Part shown: piece by piece, positions 11,763 to 23,100 of the stretch
Layout: each line of letters opens with the position of its first letter
How positions within the stretch are numbered: position 1 is the first letter of the stretch
Assembly: GCA_002633005.1 (NCBI GenBank)
Contig: NMRA01000173.1
Location: forward strand, 209,778-273,777
Direction of reading: 5' to 3'
DNA length: 64,000 nt
Origin: Phoronis australis
Taxonomy: Eukaryota; Phoronida; Phoronidae
Notes under the pieces: model-generated
Told to the model about the DNA's origin: nothing
The model's input: the letters and a program-made list of their open reading frames with translations, nothing else
Databases searched by the model: none
Position numbers and translations under genes: made by a program

Positions 11763-13563
11763 AAATGCACAAATATATTAAAACATAGCCACTAATGAAA
11801 ATATATATTAGTATTTCACCAAATTTATGTTGACTGTATCACCTAATACTGCAGTCAGACAGAGAGTGGTCATGTTCACTCCCTCCACTTGAACATGCAA
11901 CACCTGACAAGGAATCATGCAGAGGCATATTTTATGAGTCCTCCAAGCTAAATAATGGTGATATACACTTTTAAACAGATATAATGCACTTTGCCCATCA
12001 ACACTATACACAATTACTACACTTCACAAATTAAAAATGGCAAGAGTTATGAATATTTTGGAAGTAACTAAACAGGATATTGGTAGCATTTTAACTATCC
12101 TTTGATAAGGCTGAATAAATTTTAGCACACTTATGAAAAGACATCAAATTCAAATTGAGCAATTCAAGTGAACTTAACAGCTAGTCACACTGTTCCAAAG
12201 TCAGTGTAATGACACTCCAACTATTTATCATTGGAGATAATATTTGCATATGGAAGCCAAGAGAAAACCTGAGAGTAGGACTAATAGACCATAAAATGCA
12301 ATACTGAGTACTGGATAACATTTGGTAGGCTATGCCGATACATCGCCTACACGTGCTTAAAGGTAACTCTTAAAAGTTGATCTTGCACATCAATTCCTTA
12401 GGTCTACAATTGCTTGGTCAACTTGGTTAGAAACACAACATATAGCAACGATGTCAACATGAAGTAGGTTGAAATTTGCCAAATGTTTTTAAGAACGAGT
12501 GTTAAATCGAAAACGATCCTTCGTAAGTTACTCGACCGTATCCAGTAAGTATCGTGACGTGGTATTGGCGAAAAACCCTGCATGATGCGGGCTATGTGAG
12601 CCCCCAAGGTATGTCATAAGTGCAAAGATTAACTATTTGCAGATTTTTTGTTTTCACATTTTCAAGTTGTCAATGAATGTAACTACACTTTATATAGCGT
12701 AGATTATGTTAAAATAGCATTGTCGTTCAGTTCCTTTATATATTAGCATAGTTAGGAACATGCAAATACAGGGACATTATCGGCAAGAAAAGTACTTTTT
12801 CTGAAAATAGAACCTGCTACCTCTGCAGTTGCAGCCTAACACTCTTCATGTGTTAAATTCCACTCATTGACAGAGAATTGAGAACATATTTACCGGTAAA
12901 TGTTAAAGACAGTTTCCTTGATTTCAGCAAATGTCTGGCAGACAACGGTGAGAATTAGGAGGTGATTTTGAGTTGTTTTCTATACCCCTGATCAAAGCTA
13001 GCAACCTCAAAAAGTTCCATCCAACACTAATCCCATAAAACCAATATGTCTTTTTAACATGCTATGCACATCTGCTACTTGTTTACACTGCACTAAATTT
13101 TGAGACAAGTTCTTCCAGTAACAACTTGATCAGGCTCAAGTATTATTGTAAAGGCAAGTTGTCCTACAACAAGGTAGTGCCGTGGAATATAAGAGAAAAA
13201 TAAAAAACAAGAATAAGATGCAAGCACATTTGCAGTGTTTTGTATGACTTCATTAGTTTTAATACCATCACTCCAGTGCCATTTGAAATAAATATTGATT
13301 ACCAAACAAGTGTGCTGATGCACTTTCCATGTTCTATAGGCTTCAGGTGTAGAGTTGGACAAAACAGCTTGCATAATTTTATTGTAATGTAAACAGCACA
13401 AAACTAATAATTTCACTTTATGCCAGAAATAATGAATGCATAAAGTAACTTACATGCTGACCTAACCTGAGAATTGTTACTAATAGTAAATCTAAGGGCC
13501 TGAGTTTGAGCTTTATTGCGCTTACTTTGCCCAAAAAAATAATATCACTTAGATGCATATACT

Positions 13564-14184
13564 TCAAGGTTTCACAAAATATTTGGTATCAACTGCAATT
13601 TTGATATAGATAGCATCGTCTTTGATATAGTTTCTTGTCTTCAGCACTTCGTGTGATACAAACTTTGGGTAGCCAAAGCCCAGAGCCTCTGCTTCTTGAT
13701 TTGGAAGAGGCTTTTGAAAGTGTTTCCAGGTCGGATCGGGCAAGAAACTCTCCACAATGTTCACTCGCTTGTCCAATGATGAGCTTTGGTCGTACAGCGT
13801 GAATGAAATCGGCAGTGAGAACGGCCAATCAAGTAAGTTGTCATAGTCACCGGGCAACATTTTAATGTAGAGCGAAAGAAACTTTCCCTCACCCGACCCA
13901 TTACCATTCAGGAACACAGATGCTGACAATTTATAGCCGTGTCGGCCTGTAAAAAATGGCTGACTGACCAACTCAACATTGGATTTTAGTTTTGACTCTG
14001 CCATCTTGGATTTGTAGTCTGTGATGCGCCACAGCAGCGTTCCGTCTGTGTTGTGTGTGAGAGTCTGTATTGTGTTGCGCAGGGTTGTCATTTCCAGCTT
14101 CTGTTTCTTAACGAGGTCACACATCAACGATAGGTGAGTCTTCATACTGTCCTGTAGATGTTTGTCTAACGTGAACCTCGGACA
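13564..14184 (-). CDS. TRAF4: TRAF4 exon 7, coiled coil and TRAF-C/MATH domain
   Basis: The acceptor TTTGTTACAG precedes 14184. The exon codes for 206 residues plus the stop. It begins CPRFTLDKHLQDSMKTH, which ends the last zinc finger, passes through a short heptad-like segment (LVKKQKLEMTTLRNTIQTL) and then the eight-stranded TRAF-C domain. DDAIYIKIAV closes the domain before a short tail. TRAF4-type features include FLNGNGSGEG and NLLDWPF. Confidence 0.97.
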   Translation of the reverse strand, partial: CPRFTLDKHLQDSMKTHLSLMCDLVKKQKLEMTTLRNTIQTLTHNTDGTLLWRITDYKSKMAESKLKSNVELVSQPFFTGRHGYKLSASVFLNGNGSGEGKFLSLYIKMLPGDYDNLLDWPFSLPISFTLYDQSSSLDKRVNIVESFLPDPTWKHFQKPLPNQEAEALGFGYPKFVSHEVLKTRNYIKDDAIYIKIAVDTKYFVKP

Positions 14185-17100
14185 CTGTAACAAATACATT
14201 AAGAAGTAAGTGATACTCAATTGATCTTTTTACAGTTTTACAGTTAGAGGTTTCTGGACATCTGTCAACCTCACTACTTGTTGGCTGCAAAGACAGGTGT
14301 ACATTCTCTAATTCATTGATTAGTTTCAAACTGCTTGCAAATGCATCTTACCACGATCCCTTGCAGATACCTCACAAATGTGACTTCCGCAATACCTTGC
14401 AGATACCTCACAAATGTGACTTCCCACAATACCTTGCAGAGACCTCACAAATACCAAACAACAAAAAGGTAAATGTCAAACCCAAAACTGTCAGAAACAA
14501 CTCAATAAACACGCACAATTTTAAAATGGATTCCCCTTACAGTATGTACTTGATTGAAACATTTAGCACATATTATGGCCGACACACAAGCTTTAGCCAC
14601 TCAATGGACTGCCACATTTGCAGCACTAAGACTTTAAAATATTTGATGATGTGTCATGTTACCGAAGGTATTTGCTGTTGTCATCACATTTTGTGAGTGC
14701 ACACTAATTTTGACTCATTGATTGATACTTTGGAATCATAGTTTTTAAAAACCTGAATGCAGTATTATCTAATTCGTCATATTAATTCCCGTTTTCAATT
14801 TGCACACCATGTGATGTCAGCAGCATGTTCTCATTTTTATGGACTTACCCTGTATTTACAGTCAGCCTCTGCAAATGTGCACGCGATGGTGGTAGAGGGG
14901 CACTGTTCCTGCACGTGCTGGTCCACCTCCTCGCGGGGGATCTTGGCAGGGTCACATCTGTTGGGGCATGAGACAGGGTACCGTGGGCAGTTGTACTGGT
15001 GTGTCTGCAGAGAGATAAAAATAGTGTGCGGTGGACTTCAATGGCATTCTGGGCTTGGCTATTCAAAACCCATAGAGGTAATAAATTAATTATCTTCTCA
15101 CCCAGGACCATAAACCTTTTGTCAGGCCAATTGGGGCAGTAATGGCCGGATATAATATGCTCGCACTTTGAGAACCAGTTTTCTTCACTGAATAACTTGG
15201 TCATCAAACTGATCAAACTGGTTCTCAAAATGTGGGCAGTTATATCCAACTATTGCCATTGGGGCAGTTGTATGGCTAAGAGCAGGGTTCACAAAGAACT
15301 ACTTTCACTGACCTTGCATGTCAATTTCAAAAGGCCTATTGTGTGTGAGTGATCCCCATGATTTACAACCATCTGTAAGATTCTAAGCCACTATGCTGGA
15401 CAAGTTATCCCCTCCAACCTCAAAATGGGTTGGCCTCTATCGGCACTTAGTGGATGAAGATCACATGTCCTGCCATTACACAAACACACACAGCTGATTA
15501 AGCCAGTCTTTATGAGTCTGGCAACAGTATAATATTTCTTCTACATGGCCAGTGAACCATTAACAGAGTTGAACACACACATTTCCAACTTCTATATCAC
15601 ACACACACACAAGTGTTATTCTCTGCACATACCTGTAACGTCTCGTACATGAACTCCTTGCCACAGAACCGGCACGGTGTTGTCCTCTTGTGGCATTCAT
15701 TTTTCATATGGTTGGGGAGGAACCGTCGCTGGATGCGGGCGCCACACTTGTTTTCACACCACACCGTTTCCAACTGGCAATTCCCTTCATGATTCTGAAA
15801 CAGCATACTGCTACATCAACATGGTAAGGAAATCTATGGAAAGCAGAGGCACACTTCTGATTCTGCCAACCAAAACACACTAATGCAGAGTTGGCAAATC
15901 AACTAATACAATTCAAGGATTCTTTAATGATACATTTGTTTTCATTTTTAATTATTGACAGCTATGTCAAGTACAATGGACTTTGTCTTGTTTAAAAGAC
16001 AACGGTCAATTACATATGAACTTCAAATTTTGATTTTAAAATTGTATCTAAGTCACGTCTTGTTTCAAATCCTCATTTTTATGAACATCCTACTTAAAAA
16101 TGACTTATTTTCCACCATGTCGATAATTTGCACAAGTGTAAGACATTATAGTTATGTACAGAAGAGCCTTCATCACATGCTCTTAATTAGAAGGCACCAC
16201 AAAGGCTAAAGAAATGATCAAATCTTACGTCCATGCAGTCGCCACTGAATTCCAGGCCACAAAATTCGCAGGTGACTTTTCTCTTCGGACAGTCATATGC
16301 CACATGATCATTAAGACTGAGTCGACTCAATATGGCTGAACATCTGTTTGGACAAGGCATGGCGTCATAACGGCATGTTTCTAAATGGGCCTACAAAGCA
16401 TGTAAACAGTTTATTGTTTTGTTTTTGCCAAAAAATGATACCAACTCCAAGCTGGTCACAAGAAGACATTCAGTTGAATCAGTGTATAAAATGTGAAAAT
16501 ATTGAAAAATTCAAATCCAGCGAACAACCACCGTATCCAATTTGTGTTCCAATACAGAAGCAGTATGTTTCCTGCCATGTTACTTAGCACCCACAAAATG
16601 GTGATAATGTCTATTGCAAGTTACTCAGTTAGAAACACCCACAAAATGATGATAATGTCTATTGCAAGTTACTCAGTTAGAAACACCCACAAAATGATGA
16701 TCATGTCTATTCCAAGTTACTCAGTTAGAAACACCCACAAAATGATGATCATGTCTATTCCAAGTTACTCAGTTAGAAACACCCACAAAATGATGATAAT
16801 GTCTATTCCAAGTTACTCAGTTAGAAACACCCACAAAATGATGATCATGTCTATTGCAAGTTACTCAGTTAGAAACCATGTGATTTGTCACTTCTCCCCG
16901 AGCTCAGAAATCAATTCAAGTCTGAGTAAGGTGCAACATCAGGTGCAACATCAGGTGCAACATCAGGCTTATAGTGGCAAGAGGTTTAACATTGAACAAC
17001 TACAGAGAATTGTACAATGAGATTTCAATCCTGTCCAACATGACACTCTTAGTGTTTTGCCAGTCACAGCAAAATTCTGGTAATTTTCCACTTATTTCAC

Positions 17101-20100
17101 ACAACAGTCATAATGCTCATTTTCCATGTTTCAAAGGCCTATTATCTTTTTGCAAATAACGCGAGTTTTAGCAAATGTTGTTTTATGATACGCACACAGT
17201 GCAATCCATGCTTGTAAAAGACTAAAATGTTCCCAGTCTTTACTTCTGTAGAGAAATTAACAAAATAGAATTTCACTTGATGCCAAAAAGTTAACCAGAT
17301 AAGAGATCTGGTTGATTCTCCATGACCACTTTCGGCTTACAGACCATTATAATGTCGCAGTTGCTATAGCGCAAAAGCAACTTTTTTCATGTCATTTTTA
17401 GTAAAAATATGGTTCGTAATTAACTGAAAAATATGTCTGGGATAATCAACAAATCGTATTTTTACTAAAAATGACATGACAAAAGGTTATCTTCACCTTT
17501 AACTTAGTGAAGTCAATCAAGTGCAGCCTCTGTCATGCACATATGCAAAGAACACCACCTGCCTAGGCCTATAAGTGAAATGCTTGCCCCATGTGTGAAA
17601 AATAGAAGCATAAGTTTTATTATGAAACATGGATTTTTTTATCATACACACGTGAACCTAAACCCACACAAATGTTATAATTAATAAGTGTGGCAAAGCC
17701 ATCAAATATATCTACCTGTAAATTTTGCAGCTTGCCAGCCCACTTACAACCCTCCTTTTGATGCGTACATTTGATTACACAGTTGATGATTTCCATATGG
17801 AGATCGGGATCAGGGTATATCTGAAACACATAAAATGATTATCTCTTACAAAATTCAGATTCGTCTACCATTCATACATTTTTCCCAACAGGATTGAAAC
17901 ATACACATCTTAATGCGCACAAATACACGCAACAATAGCTATCAAATGTATGTTCAGAAGCATAAACACAGCTGATCTAAGTTCCATTGATGTTAACAGC
18001 ATTGTTCCACTTCAAAGTGAAGACTCATGGCATCGTTCTCGGGTAAAAACAAATCTCAGAAAAAGAATTTGCTGACTTGCACAAGAATTGTCTAGAAGTG
18101 TTGATTCACAACTCATTTGTTGACCTTATGTGTCGCATCTGATCACAGAACATGTTGGATATGCTGCATTTTTCAAGTATAAAATAATGTGATCTGCACT
18201 AGGACTTGTTTATCTGGTTTACTTATCTAATTTGTAAACTAGTCAAATTTTTATGGACCAAGGCATAATATCATGGTACACGGTATCCTGTCACAAGCAA
18301 ATAATTATAGTAAGAACAAACCTATCACACTCAACAGAATGCAATATTTACATAGGTTATTCAGTCGAACTTCTCACACTCAACAGAATGCAATACTTGC
18401 ATTGGTTATTCAGTCAAACGTGTCATACTCAACAGAATGCAATATTTGTATCAGTTATTCAGTCAAACTTATTACACTCAGCAGAATGCAATATTTGCAT
18501 AAGTTATTCAGTCAAACTTATCATTAAAGTAAACAGCATCCAACAGATGTGTGGTAATGAAGTGGTTATAATGATCCAATTAAGCCAGGATGAGACCATG
18601 TGAGCATGTAAAACAAGGATAGCACACAGCGAAATATTGATTAATCTATAAAAAGATGTGGTACAACACCTGGAGTCATCAAAGTGGCACTCTGACCCTG
18701 CACTCTGACCCTGCACTCTGACCCCGGTTATTATGTAAAAGAAATGTCTGCATTGTACCATGTTTCACTATAGACCTTATTCACGTCGACAGGAGGCGCG
18801 TTCCAAAACGAGGCTCGCTACGATAGCCCTGGTGGCTTATCTATGTAGTAGTACACCGCGTTGCTTGAACAGCTAGAAAAAATACGGACACTCTGTTTTA
18901 CAATCCCTAAGGACATTGGGATTCGGAAGCGTTGGGTCCTTGCCATACGCTGCGACGAAGGAAAATATGTCTGTATAAAATTTATAACCGTTTTCGAATC
19001 ATAATTTGTCGCATCTCGGACTGGATGCCACCATAGCAACGATGACCGGAGAATCTTCGGCCAGCCAGGCTGTTGAAGCGCGATGCATTTTTCTTTACAA
19101 AAAGGACAGGGGCCCTCAAACCCTCAATTTTGGGGCCAAATATCGGCCCTATTCCCCTCTCAATAATATTGAAAAATCTCCATGATAGCAAGTAACAGCA
19201 TATGTTCACGAAAACAACAACGGATTTAAAACTTGACATGTTTCGGTGTCATTTATTAAACACCATCCTCAGAAGTCATAATACAGTGGCCACCTAGCTA
19301 GGCCCAGCAACAAGTAATGAAGCACAGATACAGTCAGTTACAGGGAGTGACAATGAACTATACCAACAATGACAACCTGTGGTGTGTCAGTTGCCTATTG
19401 AGATTGGGCTTGCACCAACTGATATGTAAAGCCTCACGAATTTTAAGCTCCTTTGTTGTTACTGCCTGGTCTATTATTGCAAAGTCATTGAAAGAGCACT
19501 GCTGATAACAATGATTGGAGCTCTGCAGGTGAATANNNNNNNNNNNNNNNNNNNNNNNNNNNNNNNNNNNNNNNNNNNNNNNNNNNNNNGACTTTGCAAT
19601 AATAGACCAGGCAGTAACAACAAAGGAGCTTAAAATTCGTGAGGCTTTACATATCAGTTGGTGCAAGCCCAATCTCAATAGGCAACTGACACACCACAGG
19701 TTGTCATTGTTGGTATAGTTCATTGTCACTCCCTGTAACTGACTGTATCTGTGCTTCATTACTTGTTGCTGGGCCTAGCTAGGTGGCCACTGTATTATGA
19801 CTTCTGAGGATGGTGTTTAATAAATGACACCGAAACATGTCAAGTTTTAAATCCGTTGTTGTTTTCGTGAATATTGAAAAATCACACGAAATTCCCGGCC
19901 ACGAGGCCTAAAAATCCCCTTTGTGACTGAAAATTTCTCTCCAACGGTTCAAATCACCTGTGACCACAGAGGTGACAATTTGAAAAAATACAAAATCATA
20001 GGCGGATTTAGGGGTGGCGGGCCCGCCCCCTCCGCCTTTGACTGCCGCAAGCAAAATCAACCAGCAAAACTTGAAGCGGGAGGAAACTTGTACTGAGTTC

Positions 20101-23100
20101 GAGCTAGGACCGGTAGCGGACGAGGGGAGAAAACACGTTCTGTTTTATTTTTTTTAGTCCAACAACAGATTTCCTGAACAGAAGGTATACATCCTCGGCG
20201 CCCGTAACTTCCGGGCCGCCTGCGTGCATACAATCGCGCTTTGCCCGCTTCTCTGAGAATGTCGGGGCCCCCCTCACTAGGCCTATATGGTGTCTTAGAT
20301 CAGCCATTGAAAATGCTACTTGAGACAGAGCTATGAGAGCTTGCAAAAGGGCGGGGTGCTATTGATGGTGATCGGGAGGTCAGTAGAGTTTTCACTGACC
20401 CGTCACTCGGTGAAACGTTCCCCTCTCAGAAGGCCGCACACACCTCATGATGAGGCACCTTTCCCCTCGGATATGAACGAGGCCTATGAAAAAACATAAC
20501 TATGCTTGTTCCAGGGGGGTATCCAGGACTTTGAGTTAGGGGGGGGGGCAAGGCAGAGTATTAGCCAGGATTTTGCCCATCAGAAATTCGTGATCCTGAA
20601 CTGCCAAATGGAATATGGGAGAATTTTAGGGGGGGGGGGGGGCTGGGGCATAGCCCTTTGGCTCCCCTCTAAATCCGCCACTGTGTTCTGTGCAGTTACC
20701 TGAAATTGAGCTCTAAAACGAGGTTATGCTTTGGACGAAAGAATTACGGTAGATGTTTTAATTTTAAAATTCAACTTGGTCGAGATTGATATTTGATAAA
20801 TATAACACATGAAATAGACGTAATTATTAAAACCAAGAAAGCAGAATTGATGGTCATATAATTTTTATTTTCAATTGCGAGACTAGTTTTTTATCGTAAT
20901 CAAAATATATATTTAATAATATCAAGTATTGTTTCAGATCAATGACAAATCAACTGTTAGTCCCGGTAGTGCCTACCTCACCAGGACCTAGGCTGTGCTT
21001 GAAGCTAATAGGCCTACTCTTGATCAACAAATTAAACCAGATGAGACTAATTGCACATGACAGCAAAATGCTATGAGCCACCACTGTCATATCTTCAAAT
21101 ATATCTTCAACTCGTCAACAATACGACCAGATGACCTGGTTCATGTAGAAAGCATTTTTATCAAGAATTTATTAGAAGAAACGTAACCCTGCATTCAGCA
21201 TGATACCTAATCCGTAAGACTACGATCACCGCAATTTGGTCATGTTTACTTTTCATGTTTCGAACCTAGTTTTCCGGAAAAAACCTATATCCTTTCGTCA
21301 GACAACTCTTTGGTGCATTAACTTGTTCTTTAACTGTATTTCCTACGTCTCTGTGGTTAATTATTGACAAATTTTTTAAGATTTAATATTCAGGTTGGAC
21401 TCCAAAGACTGGCCATTTAACTCATGCAATGTAAATTTCCGCTTTGTTTATTGCAGTGAGCCTGGCTTTGGATTTTAATGTCTACCAGGTGAATAGAGTC
21501 TATGGCAACAGTTGAAGACTACACCTGCTGAGCTGGATCACCGCTCATCAGTCAGAGTATGAAATCAGACACTGATATTTCATCACCAAAGAACAAAATG
21601 TACTAACCACAAATAAACCACCATACAATAACGTGCATGAGCTTGAAAGTTTGAATTCTAATTAAATTTTCATACAACATGTGCTTTTTAACTTTACTTC
21701 TTAACATTGATATCCTTTTACTCCATGAACAACATTCTTGTTTAAAGAACCATGTTACACCATCTTTGAAAACCATTATTTTGATTCTTGTTTTGGAGTG
21801 GAAACTTGGAAACTTTGTTCTTAATTACATATCATAAAACCATGAACGAAATGGCGTTCATTAGTTTTATATCATAAAACCATGAACAAAATGGCATTCA
21901 TTAATTAAATATATGATAAACCCGCAATAAACAAAATGGTGTTCATTAAAACCAACAAGTTGCTTGCCACGATGGCTCATGTCTGCTTGTATTCACAAAA
22001 ATGCGACAGTTTCGCCTGACGTAGATACGTGGTTACCATTACTAGACATGACTAGGTACCATTTGTTGGTGAATTGTTGAAGTGAGACATTGAGCCTGAC
22101 AACGAATATGATTCATATGTGATTTCAGGCAAAATAATGTCGGAAGAGTTTTATGTACTAGCCGAGTGTGCTTGTGTTTTTTCTTTTTTCATTGCTTAGG
22201 GTGATGTTTCGTGTACTGTTACAGGAAATCACAGAAAGGGGAAATCACAGAAAGGTAGGCCACGGATTTGAAATTCCTGTCAAGTACCGCTTTGTTGGTT
22301 CTTTCACGGCAATGAAATACGTTCCACAAGTGATATCTCAGTGCTGACACGAGTTCCGCGCATGACCCAAAAGGAAACAATTGTGTCTCCTTCAGTAAAG
22401 AGCATGAGAAAACGGTTATTTTACCGCCAAGGTCTTGGTTCTGCTAAAACTGACTTATCGTCACTAAGAGGTAAGCGAGTTGCGTATGTTCTGGAATCTT
22501 AGTTTTGTGAGACGAACGTTCACAAAAGCACAGACACTTTTAAGAAAGTCTGGATCATGAAAACTTGGGGGTGGGCAATGAGCCGAGCATGGGTGCTTAA
22601 AATGGAAAATTGAAAATTTCAGGGGTGGGTGGTAAGCTGAGCATGGGCCGTCATACGGACGAGTACGGTATTAACCTAACAAGTTGAGATTAGTTTTATA
22701 ACGATTAGTGGTCTGAATCAAAAATTTTTTTTGTGATGGAAGGTGGGTTTATACCACTTTAAAGTTTAAATACAATTAACATATCAGTACAATAGCCAGA
22801 CGAATAAGCAGCAGGTTCCTACTAATTCTTCTTGTAGGTGGGAGCCACTAGCACTTGATTATTGAAAAGTTGCAGATGCTTTTACAGTCTGGTAGGAGGA
22901 GATTTTGCAGATTTTTTAATTAAAACATGTTTATTTTTGTTGGCTCATGCAGATGAAAGTGGTCTAGATTGTTAACCATTTTTGTTGACATGGAGGTGGT
23001 TTTCAGACAGGCTGTGGTGCACAATAAAAACACAGCTCATAGTATAAACTACAAGGGATATCTAATGTGCCCGAGTCAAGTACAGCTCAGTAGGATACAA

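Larger units (their letters stand above)
5802..13563. other. Convergent intergenic region and 3' UTRs of PPTC7 and TRAF4
   Basis: No conserved coding sequence is seen on either strand. Candidate polyadenylation hexamers for PPTC7 lie near 8045 and 9280. For TRAF4, AATAAA on the - strand lies near 13512 and 13378. Which are used cannot be told from sequence. The region also holds the 46 bp and 20 bp minisatellites and the 494 bp transposon listed separately. Confidence 0.6.
14185..17715. other. Short TRAF4 introns between zinc-finger exons
   Basis: The introns are 14185-14848, 15005-15632, 15795-16228 and 16391-17715. They hold a 34 bp tandem repeat at about 14349-14450, a 48 bp minisatellite at 16590-16876, a 12 bp triplet repeat at 16931-16966 and a perfect 22 bp inverted repeat at 17388-17478. 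No gene is seen on the opposite strand. Confidence 0.7.
19179..19869. mobile_element. Palindromic Penelope-like retroelement insertion
   Basis: Two inverted copies of one 3' end flank an N gap (19536-19589). The right arm (19590-19869, + strand) encodes KIREALHISWCKPNLNRQL then a stop. This resembles the C-terminal end of the GIY-YIG endonuclease of Penelope-like elements. The left arm (19535-19205, - strand) is its reverse complement and extends further upstream in the frame (SNHCYQQCSFNDFAIIDQA). Each arm ends with a hammerhead-like motif. AATATTGAAAAATC occurs at 19165-19178 and 19870-19883 as a 14 bp target duplication. The left side has about 26 extra bases between the duplication and the arm. 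The interior is missing or unassembled. Confidence 0.7.

Noticed and set aside
11512-11795. Open frames in all three phases with HCS and NTLQ repeats
   Set aside because: They come from a 20 bp minisatellite without stop codons; there is no conserved start, splice signal or homology.
13093-13416. 107-residue - strand frame after TRAF4
   Set aside because: It lies in the probable TRAF4 3' UTR, has no recognisable family and no sign of splicing to TRAF4.
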